29,284 nucleotides of DNA from an uncultured Prevotella sp. (GTDB taxonomy: Bacteria > Bacteroidota > Bacteroidia > Bacteroidales > Bacteroidaceae), in the NCBI GenBank assembly GCA_937906495.1, contig CALCVT010000052.1, forward strand, positions 1 through 29,284, given 5' to 3'. The notes beneath the pieces are model-generated. The model had not been told where the DNA came from and ran no database searches. It saw nothing but the letters and a program-made list of their open reading frames with translations. The position numbers and the translations under genes are program-made. How positions within the stretch are numbered: the first letter of the stretch is position 1; the number at the start of each line of letters is the position of its first letter. Positions 22,152 through 29,284 of the stretch are shown here, one piece after another.

Positions 22152-22432
22152 ATATTACAGGACTTCAAATCAACACGGAAACGGCGGACCTGCTCGTTCA
22201 TCACCGCGCTGCCGTCGTCGCAGAGGCTTCCGGCTTCATTGCCGAAACGGTCCTCCGCGCCATGCCGGGGGATTTCAAGGAAATGCCACTGCTGGGGGCA
22301 GACGCTCCCGGAATGCTTGCAGCAAACCGCGACAATTTTTGGCCGGGAAATACGAAAAAGATGCTACGCGCCGTCGGCCTCGATGTCGCAAACATAACAG
22401 TTGCCGATAACGGCATAATTACAATTTCATAG
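22148..22432 (+). CDS. Small hypothetical protein after the spike
   Basis: The product has 94 residues. The N-terminal half is helical with HHRAAVVAEASGFIAETVL; the C-terminal half has a short Gly/Pro-rich part and ends in VTVADNGIITIS-like strands. I do not recognise it. It begins 4 bp inside the spike gene and is followed 2 bp later by another baseplate-region gene, so it is probably a small tail component or assembly factor. Confidence 0.5.
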   Translation: MNITGLQINTETADLLVHHRAAVVAEASGFIAETVLRAMPGDFKEMPLLGADAPGMLAANRDNFWPGNTKKMLRAVGLDVANITVADNGIITIS

Positions 22433-22434
22433 CT

Positions 22435-22866
22435 ATGGAAATAACAGTAAAAGACCGCCAGTCGCTCATAGATATTGCCATTATCGCCCTTGGCTCTGCC
22501 GAGGGGGTGTTCTCCCTGATAAAGCGTAACGGCTTATCACTGACCGACACCCTGACGGACGGCCAGGTGCTGGAGTATGAAGCCGATGACATAGTGGCCC
22601 CCACCATTCGCGAAACCTACAGGGTGCGCAAACTTGCACCGGCAACCGATATAGGGCGCTTGGATTTTAATTACCTTATGTCCGCCACGTCTCCGGGCAA
22701 AGTTACCGGTTCTGTCGTCGTCAGACCTCACCGTTCCGGACAAATGCTCATTGACCCGCTGGAGGATGCTCTGGCAGATATTATGGCAGGACGGCCACCG
22801 AAAGAAAATACGCAGATTCAGATCACGCGTATTTTCCAAAATCCGTTTGACGATACTTTCGCATAA
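22435..22866 (+). CDS. Small baseplate-region protein with LysM-like N-terminus
   Basis: The product has 143 residues. The first 55 or so residues (DRQSLIDIAIIALGSAEGVF, then IKRNGLSLTDTLTDGQVLEYE) have the look of a LysM-like repeat, which in baseplate proteins binds either peptidoglycan or partner proteins. The rest is beta-rich with a late RTVxRP-like stretch and an acidic helix. It is between the spike and the two appendage genes. The function is not known; a connector between spike/hub and appendages is inferred. Confidence 0.55.
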   Translation: MEITVKDRQSLIDIAIIALGSAEGVFSLIKRNGLSLTDTLTDGQVLEYEADDIVAPTIRETYRVRKLAPATDIGRLDFNYLMSATSPGKVTGSVVVRPHRSGQMLIDPLEDALADIMAGRPPKENTQIQITRIFQNPFDDTFA

Positions 22867-22883
22867 TTTTAATTTTTATCTGA

Positions 22884-23540
22884 ATGAAAAATATTACACC
22901 TATCCCAGTTCCGCAGCTTAATACGGCCGAACTCGCGGCCCGTGCCGTTGCCATTCGCGACGCGGTGGCGGCCAAGACGGTGACAGCACAGCAGGTGGGG
23001 ACGCTGTTCTTTGACCTGGTGGAACACTGCGGAAACGTGCGCGATGCACTCGCGTTGTTCATTGAAACGAATATCCCGGAAATTCAGCAGGATATCGACA
23101 CCCGTTTGGCCGGGGTGGATGATGCCGTGGCAAAAGCCGCCGCGGAACTCCAGAAGTCGGAAGCTGCCCGCGCCCTGGTGGAGTCGCTGGTGGCTTCGCT
23201 GTCCTCGCAGAACCTGGCCGCACCGATTCGTATTGATATTAAACAGTGTCCGGGCTCTGTCACGGTTACAAACACCATGCTGCCGAAAATCAAGGCGGAA
23301 CTGTTCCCGCGCTTTGGGCTGGGTTCGATTTTCTTTTATGCCGACAATTCGGCGGCAAGGGTGACACCGGACGGGGAAATTGTTCCCATGGAAGAAGGAA
23401 CGGCACGCATTTACGCGGTGGCTACCGGAAACACCGGCATTTACCGCACTTTGACCATTGAAGTGGTTCCGCCACGTCTCAGGCTTTACGCCTCTGACGG
23501 TCTCCGCCTCGATGCTAACGGAAATTTAAGATTTACATAA
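22884..23540 (+). CDS. Appendage/structural protein, shorter paralogue
   Basis: The product has 218 residues. The N-terminal half is helical and alanine-rich (coiled-coil-like, about residues 15-105). The C-terminal 85 or so residues are beta-rich (SIFFYADNSAARVTPDG, then GTARIYAVATGNTG, then PRLRLYASDGLRLDANGNLR) and resemble an Ig-like (BIG2-type) domain. The same domain, with the same final LRLDAxGNLR ending, closes the next protein. It would fit a short fibre or a coat decoration. Its stop overlaps the next start in TAATG. Confidence 0.65.
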   Translation: MKNITPIPVPQLNTAELAARAVAIRDAVAAKTVTAQQVGTLFFDLVEHCGNVRDALALFIETNIPEIQQDIDTRLAGVDDAVAKAAAELQKSEAARALVESLVASLSSQNLAAPIRIDIKQCPGSVTVTNTMLPKIKAELFPRFGLGSIFFYADNSAARVTPDGEIVPMEEGTARIYAVATGNTGIYRTLTIEVVPPRLRLYASDGLRLDANGNLRFT

Positions 23541-24655
23541 TGGAACAGATCAGACATATTAACTACAAAAGCGACTTTATCCTGCGCGAACGCTTCCGCA
23601 ATGGTGATGGCAGCTTTGTTGCTTTGCCTGACGTGGATTTCAAAATTGAATACCGCACCAAGCACGGGAACACTTTTACTGCTTCGCGAACAAAAGGAAT
23701 ATATAAGAACTGCACCCCGGACGGGGACGCACTGCTGGTTATTTTTAAAAACCACGGACTTTGTGAAGGTGATTTGACAAGGGAACTGCATCTCCAGCTC
23801 ATTAACGACCTTATGCCGGACGGTTTACAAAATGTCTATTATCCGGAAAAAATCAGTGTGAACCTTTGGCACCTTGCCACCGATACAGACGGCGTGATAG
23901 AATGTGACGCGCTCGCAGCTTACACACGTGGTCTGCCGTTCACTTTTGAGGACTTCACCCCCGAACAGTTACTCAGTATCAAAGGGGACAAAGGGGATCC
24001 GTTTACATACGCAGATTTTACAGCGGCTCAAATTGAACTGCTTCAACGTCCGGCAAACGAAGCGGCAAGCCGTGCCAATACAGCCACCGACGCAGCCAAT
24101 AAAGCCACAGAAAACGTATTAAAAAGTGCACAGGAACTGGAAACAGTATCAAGCAAGGCAGTGGCTGACTGCACCACGGCTACCGGTAAAGCAAACACAG
24201 CCACCGAAGCGGCCAAAGTAGCCACACAGAACGCCCAAAACGCTGCCGTCAGTGCACAAACGGAGCAGGCTTTGACGGAACAAACACGCCAGAAAGTGGA
24301 AGAAGTGGCAAAGCGTGCGGAAATGGTGGCGCGTCCCATTCCCTCCGGCTTACGTGTAAAAGAACCGGAACCCGTAACTATCGGCAACCCTGTGCCACGT
24401 TATATCGAGGCTAAGGTACTGCCATATTCTGCCCTGCAAAACATCATTTACCAAACGGACGGAACGGCTGCCTACATTGAACCGGACGGGCGCATTGTTC
24501 CAAGGGAACCGGGAACCGCAAGGGTGCATGTGATACCCACCGGCGGCACGGAGTATTACAAGACCGTCACCCTTACCGTTGTTGCACCGCGTTTAAGGCT
24601 GTCGGCTCCTGACAAGCTCCGCCTCGATGCGAAAGGAAATTTACGCTTAACTTAA
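23540..24655 (+). CDS. Appendage/fibre-like protein, longer paralogue
   Basis: The product has 371 residues. The N-terminal 130 or so residues form a beta-rich domain. Then comes a collagen-like short motif KGDKGDPFTYADFT, followed by an alanine/threonine-rich coiled coil (about residues 175-265, with repeats such as ANTATDAANKAT). The C-terminal 85 residues match those of the preceding protein. This head-stalk-tip plan is typical of a trimeric fibre. The two genes likely arose by duplication of the tip domain. Whether it is attached to head or tail cannot be told from the sequence; the next gene is the portal. Confidence 0.7.
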   Translation: MEQIRHINYKSDFILRERFRNGDGSFVALPDVDFKIEYRTKHGNTFTASRTKGIYKNCTPDGDALLVIFKNHGLCEGDLTRELHLQLINDLMPDGLQNVYYPEKISVNLWHLATDTDGVIECDALAAYTRGLPFTFEDFTPEQLLSIKGDKGDPFTYADFTAAQIELLQRPANEAASRANTATDAANKATENVLKSAQELETVSSKAVADCTTATGKANTATEAAKVATQNAQNAAVSAQTEQALTEQTRQKVEEVAKRAEMVARPIPSGLRVKEPEPVTIGNPVPRYIEAKVLPYSALQNIIYQTDGTAAYIEPDGRIVPREPGTARVHVIPTGGTEYYKTVTLTVVAPRLRLSAPDKLRLDAKGNLRLT

Positions 24656-24665
24656 AATAGAAATA

Positions 24666-25913
24666 ATGGCTAATTTAATATCAAATATACGTGACTGGTT
24701 CGACCGCCCCACACGATCGGAAATAATGACCCTGGCTCGGAAAGCTTCCAGCAGAAAAGGTTTGAAGCTGACGGCACAACTGCTCCAGCAATCCGACTCG
24801 CTTACAAAAAAAGATATAGCGGACTGGCGCAACGCTCACCAGATGGCTATCGACTACGAAAACCCGAACCGTAGCCGGCTGTATGACATTTACGGCGATG
24901 CCGTGCTGGACGCTCACCTGTCCGGCTGTATCGGCCAGCGCAAAGGGAAAACGCTGCAAAAGGACTTCCGTCTTGTAGGACAGGACGGCAAGGAAAACGC
25001 GGAAGCCACGGAACTGCTGCAACAGGAATGGTTTTCCGATTTTATGGATCTTGCCCTGGACTCACGTTTCTGGGGTCCCACGCTTATACAGCTGGGTGAT
25101 ATTGTTAACGATGAAAACGGCATTATGCGTTATGACGGGGTCGAACTCGTGCCCCGCAAACACGTTGTACCCGAATATGGGGTCGTGGTCAAATCACCGG
25201 GCGACGACTGGCGCGGCGGTATTTCCTATGTGGAGGGGGACTTTGCAAACTGGGTCATTCCGGTTGGTAAGGGCCGCGACCTCGGTCTGCTCCTGAAATG
25301 CTGCCCGTCCTGCATCAGCAAAAAAAATATGCTGGCGTTCTGGGATATGTTCGGCGAAATTTTCGGTTTGCCTATGCGTGTGGCTCACACGTCCAGTCCT
25401 GACGAAGAAGAACGCAGAAGGGTGGAAAATGCACTCGAAACTATGGGTACGGCTTTCTGGGGTCTGTTCCCGGAAGGAACCGACATCGAAATTAAAGAGA
25501 CAAGCAGGGGCGACGCTTACAACGTATATGACAAACGTGTGGATCGCTGTAACTCGGAATTGTCAAAAGCTATTTTGATGCAGACCATGACCATTGATTC
25601 GGGTTCTTCTCTTTCACAGTCGGAGGTGCATCTTGAAATTTTTGAGCGTGTCACCGAAAGCGACGCGGCCATGGTGGCCAACGTGGTTAACGGGCGACTG
25701 TTGCCGCTCATGGTGCGCCATGGCTTCCCGGTCCAGGGTTTGCGTTTCCAGTGGAACAACGCGGCCAGTTACACACCTGCTGAACAGCGCGAAATTGAAC
25801 GCCTGCTCCTGGAGTATTACGAAATTCCACCGGAATATTTCACGGATAAATACGGTGTGCAGATTTCCGGGGCACGCGAAGCGAAAACACAGCCGGACCG
25901 TTTTTTCGACTAA
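24666..25913 (+). CDS. Portal protein (DUF935, Mu gp29-like)
   Basis: The product has 415 residues, slightly shorter than Mu gp29 (512). It forms the ring at one vertex through which DNA enters and leaves. Seen features are an N-terminal helical segment, SRLYDIYGDAVLDAHLSG (about residues 70-87), a central QLGDIVNDENG and FANWVIPVGKG region, and DMFGEIFGLPMRVAHTSS (about 226-243), typical of DUF935. The last codons, CGT TTT TTC GAC TAA, contain a T TTT TTC slippery site followed by a stem-loop, so part of the product may be extended into MuF; see findings. Confidence 0.88.
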   Translation: MANLISNIRDWFDRPTRSEIMTLARKASSRKGLKLTAQLLQQSDSLTKKDIADWRNAHQMAIDYENPNRSRLYDIYGDAVLDAHLSGCIGQRKGKTLQKDFRLVGQDGKENAEATELLQQEWFSDFMDLALDSRFWGPTLIQLGDIVNDENGIMRYDGVELVPRKHVVPEYGVVVKSPGDDWRGGISYVEGDFANWVIPVGKGRDLGLLLKCCPSCISKKNMLAFWDMFGEIFGLPMRVAHTSSPDEEERRRVENALETMGTAFWGLFPEGTDIEIKETSRGDAYNVYDKRVDRCNSELSKAILMQTMTIDSGSSLSQSEVHLEIFERVTESDAAMVANVVNGRLLPLMVRHGFPVQGLRFQWNNAASYTPAEQREIERLLLEYYEIPPEYFTDKYGVQISGAREAKTQPDRFFD

Positions 25914-25943
25914 GCCCCGCCCCTGATGCCGGGCTGCGGGGCT
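25901..25943 (+). promoter_or_regulatory. Candidate -1 frameshift signal joining portal and MuF
   Basis: The slippery heptamer T TTT TTC (25901-25907, in the portal frame) is followed by a 5-nt spacer. Then comes a perfect 8-bp GC-rich stem, 25913-25920 with 25936-25943, with further CCC/GGG pairing inside the loop. Slipping by -1 reads on as TTT CGA CTA AGC CCC and enters the MuF frame, which is open throughout and has no ATG near its start. Confidence 0.6.
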
Positions 25944-25966
25944 CTTATCTTGCGTTTAACCGCGCT

Positions 25967-27550
25967 TTGGGCGACTTGTATAGCGGAGACCTCCTGCAAC
26001 TTGCGGAAGGCGACAAACGCCCAGAATTTGACGATACGGCATTTTTTGACGCTGCCGACATGGTTTATCATGCCGGTGGATTCGATAATGCCCAAATGAA
26101 TACCCCCGAAGCTCGCCGGCTTATCGGTGAAACATTAAAACAGTTGGTAACGGGTATCAGTTCAGGGCTTCCGCATGAAGTTCCGGAAACGGTCAGATAT
26201 GCACTCGAAAACAACGCCTTTATTTTCTCCGGCTTCAAGGCGTTTCACTCTCTCCGCGAAGTGGGACTCTCCCTGCTCGATGAGAAAGGAAACATAAAGT
26301 CCTTTGAAGCGTTCCACCAGGATGCGGTAAAGGTTAACAACAGGTATAATCATAACTACCTGTACGCGGAATATAACCACGCGGTCGGCGCTTCCCTCAT
26401 GGCTGCACGCTGGCACCGGTTTGAAGCTGACGGCGACAAATACGACCTACAGTACAGAACGGCCGAAGATGACCGCGTGCGTGAGGATCACGCCATTCTG
26501 AACGGTACGACCCTGCCGCTGTCCGACCCGTTTTGGGGCAAATACCTGCCGCCGAATGGGTGGAACTGTCGCTGTACAGCCGTGCAGGTCAGAAAAGGGA
26601 AATATCCGCTTTCTGACTCTGAATTATCCATGAAACGGGGTGATAATTGTACCGAAACGGCAAAACAGCAGATTTTCCGGTTCAATCCGGGTAAGGAACT
26701 GGCGCTGTTTCCACCGAAGCACCCATATTACAAAGGACCTAAAGCGGAAGCACTCAAACAAGCGATTGACGGCTATACACCTGCGGAATGGACCCCTAAA
26801 ACAATAGCGGAAGCAGAGCAGTTTTTCCGTGATAAATTGGGCGTTAACTGCTCACTGAAAGGCTTCACGTCAAAACAAATGGCGCAAATTGAGGCTATAT
26901 TCCGAAGTGCAGAAAAGCATTTCCAGTGTTACCCTGAATTAAAAGAAACAACACAGTATGTCGGCACCATTCAGGGGCGTGTTGAGTTGCTTGTAGAAAG
27001 GAAGTTCAAAGAACTAAAAGAAGACCCCAGATATGAAAGCCTTGGGGATGACTATCTCATGGAATACGCCAAAAAATTTATTAAAAGTTATAAAGTCGGT
27101 CCCTCTAAAAATGTATATGCCTATTCACATGGGGCTTTTAGTGAATGGGGGCTTGCCGGCATTGCTTTTAATACCATGTGGAAAGGTGAAAAAATAGACG
27201 ACTCTTTGGCTTCTGATGTAAAAAGCAAATGGCACCCACCTGGAACAGGCACTTTAAAGGCTGTTTTCGACCATGAACTCGGGCACGAAATAGACCGATT
27301 GCTTGGCCTGCGAACTCATGCTGATTTTCTGAAAATGTATAATGAAGAAAGAGCAAAAGGCAAAGAGCATATTGTGGAAAACCTGTCCACATACGGGCAT
27401 AAAAATGCAGCTGAATTTATAGCAGAGGCGTGGTCTGAATATCTCAATAACGAAAAACCGCGACCTATTGCGGTTGCGGTTGGTACTTTAATAAGGAAAT
27501 TATATGCAAAAAAGCATCAAGCCTCTGGGGCTTCGTCTGAATCAACATAA
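25967..27550 (+). CDS. MuF-type head protein with C-terminal zinc metallopeptidase domain
   Basis: From the TTG at 25967 the product has 527 residues, but the frame is open further upstream, so the true N-terminus may be a CTG start at 25934 or a portal fusion by frameshift. The MuF domain is clear at about residues 163-208: YRTAEDDRVREDH, DPFWGKYLPPNGWNCRCTAV. The last 215 residues are a different domain with DHELGH (435-440, an HExxH zinc site) and AAEFIAEAW (481-489, Glu ligand candidates). This fits a gluzincin, perhaps of the anthrax lethal-factor-like type. MuF proteins carrying variable C-terminal toxin domains are a known phage theme. The segment from about 26880 has lower GC than its neighbours, suggesting an acquired domain. 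Confidence 0.85.
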   Translation: MGDLYSGDLLQLAEGDKRPEFDDTAFFDAADMVYHAGGFDNAQMNTPEARRLIGETLKQLVTGISSGLPHEVPETVRYALENNAFIFSGFKAFHSLREVGLSLLDEKGNIKSFEAFHQDAVKVNNRYNHNYLYAEYNHAVGASLMAARWHRFEADGDKYDLQYRTAEDDRVREDHAILNGTTLPLSDPFWGKYLPPNGWNCRCTAVQVRKGKYPLSDSELSMKRGDNCTETAKQQIFRFNPGKELALFPPKHPYYKGPKAEALKQAIDGYTPAEWTPKTIAEAEQFFRDKLGVNCSLKGFTSKQMAQIEAIFRSAEKHFQCYPELKETTQYVGTIQGRVELLVERKFKELKEDPRYESLGDDYLMEYAKKFIKSYKVGPSKNVYAYSHGAFSEWGLAGIAFNTMWKGEKIDDSLASDVKSKWHPPGTGTLKAVFDHELGHEIDRLLGLRTHADFLKMYNEERAKGKEHIVENLSTYGHKNAAEFIAEAWSEYLNNEKPRPIAVAVGTLIRKLYAKKHQASGASSEST

Positions 27551-27756
27551 ACACGCATTGTATCACGTGGTCTTGCTGGTTCAAAGACATAATCACCTTT
27601 TTGCCCCTCAAATATATGGTTGTGGCTCTCTGCACCGTCTTGCACAATCTCAATCGGGATAATGTCAAACGCTGCACAGGTCAAACCTTTTATGAAGTGC
27701 TTGCAGTGCTCGCACATATAAGGGCATTCCTCTATTTTATCTATAATTTTTGCCAT
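27517..27756 (-). CDS. Small Cys-rich protein against the MuF peptidase gene (moron)
   Basis: The product has 79 residues. The N-terminal part has C11, C15, C18, His20 and C27 (in CPYMCEHCKH and TCAAF), a possible zinc site, then a DIIPIEIVQDG stretch and HNHIFEGQKGDYVFEPARP. I recognise this as a recurring small family, often beside MuF-type peptidase genes, with no known function to me. It is convergent with MuF and overlaps its 3' end by 34 bp. Its promoter just upstream is near consensus. A likely role is immunity to, or control of, the MuF peptidase domain, made in lysogens. That is inference from gene pairing. Confidence 0.75.
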   Translation of the reverse strand: MAKIIDKIEECPYMCEHCKHFIKGLTCAAFDIIPIEIVQDGAESHNHIFEGQKGDYVFEPARPRDTMRVYVDSDEAPEA

Positions 27757-27760
27757 GCCA

Positions 27761-27790
27761 CAAAATTATAAATTTTATTTTGAAAATCAA
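27761..27790 (-). promoter_or_regulatory. Promoter of the Cys-rich moron gene
   Basis: On the minus strand TTG (plus 27790-27788), 19 nt, then TAATTTTG (plus 27768-27761) matches the Bacteroidetes promoter very well. The ATG at 27756 follows 4 nt after the box, so the mRNA would be leaderless or nearly so. It suggests expression independent of late activators. Confidence 0.7.
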
Positions 27791-27808
27791 TCATTAAAAA
27801 CAAAGTAA

Positions 27809-28267
27809 ATGCTCAGTGCCAACGAATTAAAAAACGACATTCTTAACGACATGCGGGTGGAGCTATCCGATGAGTTCGACCGCAACTTTGAGCGGAAGGC
27901 TTTTTTTACAGAGAAATGGAAGCCACGCGCACACGATTACCCAAAGGGTTCGCTTCTGATAGTGACCGGTGCCATGCGCCGCTCCACTCAGGGACGTGTA
28001 GAGGGTAACGGTGTCCGCTTTTCGTCTGCACTCGCATACGCGGAAATTCACAACAAAGGCGGAACAGGCAGGAAGCCGGTAAAATCCCACACCCGAAGAA
28101 GCAGGAAGGGGAAAACCTACACGGTCCGCGCCCATACGCGAAAATTCACCATGCCCAAACGCCAGTTTATCGGAGACGGACCGGAAACCCAACGCCTGAT
28201 CCGAAACGTAATTGAGGACAACCTGAAAAAATATAATTTGTCACTAACCAATTTTTTGAAGAAATGA
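27809..28267 (+). CDS. Virion morphogenesis protein (Mu gpG-like)
   Basis: The product has 152 residues. It shows the gpG/Phage_tail_S pattern: GSLLIVTGAMRRSTQGRV (about residues 47-64), FSSALAYAEIHNKGG (about 71-85), an Arg/Lys-rich loop, and MPKRQFIGDG (about 115-124), with a final amphipathic helix. It helps joining of head and tail or tail completion. It overlaps the next gene by 4 bp. The 50-bp gap before it holds the moron promoter on the other strand. Confidence 0.85.
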   Translation: MLSANELKNDILNDMRVELSDEFDRNFERKAFFTEKWKPRAHDYPKGSLLIVTGAMRRSTQGRVEGNGVRFSSALAYAEIHNKGGTGRKPVKSHTRRSRKGKTYTVRAHTRKFTMPKRQFIGDGPETQRLIRNVIEDNLKKYNLSLTNFLKK

Positions 28268-28770
28268 GAAAAGCCATTTTTTTAGCCATTGCGGACGCTC
28301 TTTCGTCCATTGAACCGACCGCGGCATTTCCTGAAGGGGTGCCTTATATTGACCTTTGGAACGACCAGGTAAACCTCCTCGGTGGTGGTTCTGTCTTTGA
28401 AACACCCGCCATATTCGTGGAATTTGAACAAATCGACTGGCACCAGCAGAATACCGGGGCACGTCGGGGCGATATCGCCGTGCGCCTCCACATTGTTACC
28501 CGTGCTGTTCCAGTTCATGGCCATAAGGACAAGCGAATGGGCGAAGTTCTGGCGGTGTTCGACCTCATCAACAGCATTAACGCCAAAATGCAGGGGCTGC
28601 GCGGGGAAGGCTTCGCCGGCTTCCAGCTTACGACCTCAGCAACGAACCATAACCACACCGAACTCGTGGAAAATGTGGAACGGTTGGTAACGTCTGCACA
28701 AGACTGCACCGCCATGAGGCCATTTAAGCCCGTTTCTGTCGCTTCTGTGGCCATTTCATCATCAAAGTAA
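28264..28770 (+). CDS. Tail completion/terminator-like protein
   Basis: The product has 168 residues. It begins with a helix (RKAIFLAIADALSS), then FETPAIFVEFEQIDWHQQ (about residues 45-62), a pattern of phage tail terminator or completion proteins whose strands form a ring at the end of the tail. A stretch VRLHIVTRAVPVHGHKDKRM follows, then a helix and a beta-rich end. It is the last gene of the right late operon and is followed by a terminator. Position after a gpG-like gene fits Mu gp37-type proteins. No catalytic motif. Confidence 0.65.
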   Translation: MRKAIFLAIADALSSIEPTAAFPEGVPYIDLWNDQVNLLGGGSVFETPAIFVEFEQIDWHQQNTGARRGDIAVRLHIVTRAVPVHGHKDKRMGEVLAVFDLINSINAKMQGLRGEGFAGFQLTTSATNHNHTELVENVERLVTSAQDCTAMRPFKPVSVASVAISSSK

Positions 28771-28776
28771 TACAAT

Positions 28777-28817
28777 ATACCCCCGGCAGTTTTTACGCTG
28801 TCAGGGGTATTGTTTTC
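28777..28817 (+). terminator. Terminator of the right late operon
   Basis: ATACCCC (from 28777) pairs with GGGGTAT (28804-28810), with CAG/CTG (28787-28789 and 28798-28800) inside, followed by TGTTTT. It lies 7 bp after the last gene's stop. Confidence 0.65.
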
Positions 28818-28819
28818 AA

Positions 28820-29053
28820 TTACTCCGAAAAGAGGGGTAATTCAAATTGCCGGGCTTTCTCTGTTTCTTCTTCCAAAATGCCTAAATAATTCAGGTAGGT
28901 GCGGTAACAGATCCGAAATTCGGGCTCTATCCAATGCCGCCAAACTGCCCTGTAACATCTTGCCTGATTCCCGGCTTCATAATGTAAGGCTGTGATTTCC
29001 TTAATTTTCTGCGCACGCGCCACAGTGCTTTTAAACATTTTTTTCATTGCCAT
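28820..29053 (-). CDS. Small basic hypothetical protein
   Basis: The product has 77 residues, basic and helical. The segment HYEAGNQARCYRAVWRHWIE, then YRTYLNYLG, is a pattern I associate with a recurring Bacteroidetes protein region seen near mobile elements, but I cannot name its function. Its ATG at 29053 lies in the left arm of an inverted repeat (29051-29062), so it may be controlled from the control region to its right. It reads toward the late operon terminator. Confidence 0.6.
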   Translation of the reverse strand: MAMKKMFKSTVARAQKIKEITALHYEAGNQARCYRAVWRHWIEPEFRICYRTYLNYLGILEEETEKARQFELPLFSE

Positions 29054-29076
29054 TTGCCCGAATTTTACTACCTTTG
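29047..29076 (+). promoter_or_regulatory. Promoter with flanking inverted repeat (right edge)
   Basis: TTG (29047-29049), 19 nt, then TACCTTTG (29069-29076) matches the Bacteroidetes promoter. A perfect 12-bp inverted repeat, CATTTGCCCGAA (29051-29062) and TTCGGGCAAATG (29116-29127), brackets the -7 box and start point. It may be an operator, and the left arm also covers the start of the minus-strand gene. Confidence 0.6.
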
Positions 29077-29081
29077 CACCG

Positions 29082-29148
29082 TCCTTTTACATCGGGCGGT
29101 GTCTGGTCGTGGGCTTTCGGGCAAATGAACTTACACCTCCCTTTTTTT
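29082..29148 (+). ncRNA. Candidate short RNA with intrinsic terminator
   Basis: Behind the promoter, GGGCGGTGT (29094-29102) pairs with ACACCTCCC (29133-29141) with one mismatch, followed by seven T (29142-29148). This gives an RNA of about 65 nt with no reading frame. It may regulate the gene to its left or be an early terminated leader. Confidence 0.45.
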
Positions 29149-29278
29149 ATACCTCAGCCTCCGGTTTGGCAGGTTCCGGCTCTGTTTCTATCAAATCAAC
29201 GTCAGTTATACCCAGCGGAATGTTTCGCCTGGAAAATATAAAGTCGCTTGACCCACTATTATACTCCCAATTGACCCA
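29147..29278 (-). CDS. Possible partial reading frame at the right edge
   Basis: A minus-strand frame ends with TAA at 29149-29147. It reads DFIFSRRNIPLGITDVDLI followed by an acidic Pro/Glu-rich tail. The tail is a plausible C-terminus, but an in-frame TGA lies at 29281-29279 and no ATG follows it. A short ATG frame (GQLGV, then stop) overlaps. It could be the end of a gene made by frameshift, a gene with a rare start codon, or a remnant. I cannot decide from this window. Confidence 0.3.
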   Translation of the reverse strand, partial: WVNWEYNSGSSDFIFSRRNIPLGITDVDLIETEPEPAKPEAEV

Positions 29279-29284
29279 TCAAAA

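Overview
The window is most of the late half of a Mu-like (transposable) tailed phage or prophage from a Bacteroides/Phocaeicola-type host. The host assignment rests on A-rich start regions without clear Shine-Dalgarno sequences, on repeated -7 boxes of the form TAnnTTTG (the Bacteroidetes promoter element), and on protein style. The phage assignment rests on a Mu-type gene set: DUF935-like portal, MuF head protein, gpG-like morphogenesis protein, DUF1320-like protein, protease/scaffold gene, contractile sheath and tube, tape measure, hub, spike and gpJ-like baseplate protein. A diversity-generating retroelement (DGR) inside a Mu-like Bacteroides phage matches, from memory, the described 'Hankyphage' group; I could not run a comparison.

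Layout. Positions 1-587 (minus) hold the end of an upstream operon: a partial gene and a small helix-turn-helix protein. At 588-760 there is a strongly structured element, probably a small plus-strand RNA. A Dam-like N6-adenine methyltransferase lies at 761-1585 (minus). From 1640 to 1971 there is about 330 nt without a gene, with a plus-strand promoter, a strong terminator and alternative pairings: a candidate long structured RNA.

The left late operon (minus, 17.7 kb down to 1.97 kb) runs: initiator-type tRNA, protease/scaffold, major capsid protein, amidase, two overlapping membrane lysis genes, a small protein, tail sheath, tail tube, tail chaperone with a -1 frameshift, tape measure, a tail protein, the DGR variable protein, the DGR template repeat, the DGR reverse transcriptase, a small protein, a gpJ-like baseplate protein, a small baseplate protein and a terminal tail/fibre protein.

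The right late operon (plus, 17.86-28.77 kb) runs: small and large terminase, a small basic protein, DUF1320-like protein, hub, spike, two small proteins, two related appendage proteins, portal, MuF with a C-terminal metallopeptidase, gpG-like protein and a tail-completion-like protein. The operons diverge from a 350-bp control region with two nested inverted repeats sharing one centre.

Inserted against the operon direction are moron-like genes: a 50-residue membrane protein (11344-11496, plus), and a 79-residue Cys-rich protein (27517-27756, minus) with a near-consensus promoter, beside the MuF metallopeptidase domain. The right edge holds another small RNA candidate and a partial reading frame.

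The best candidates for undescribed biology are the portal/MuF frameshift signal, the MuF-peptidase and Cys-rich gene pair, the 330-nt RNA, the initiator-like tRNA in the late-operon leader, and the reverse transcriptase C-terminal extension.
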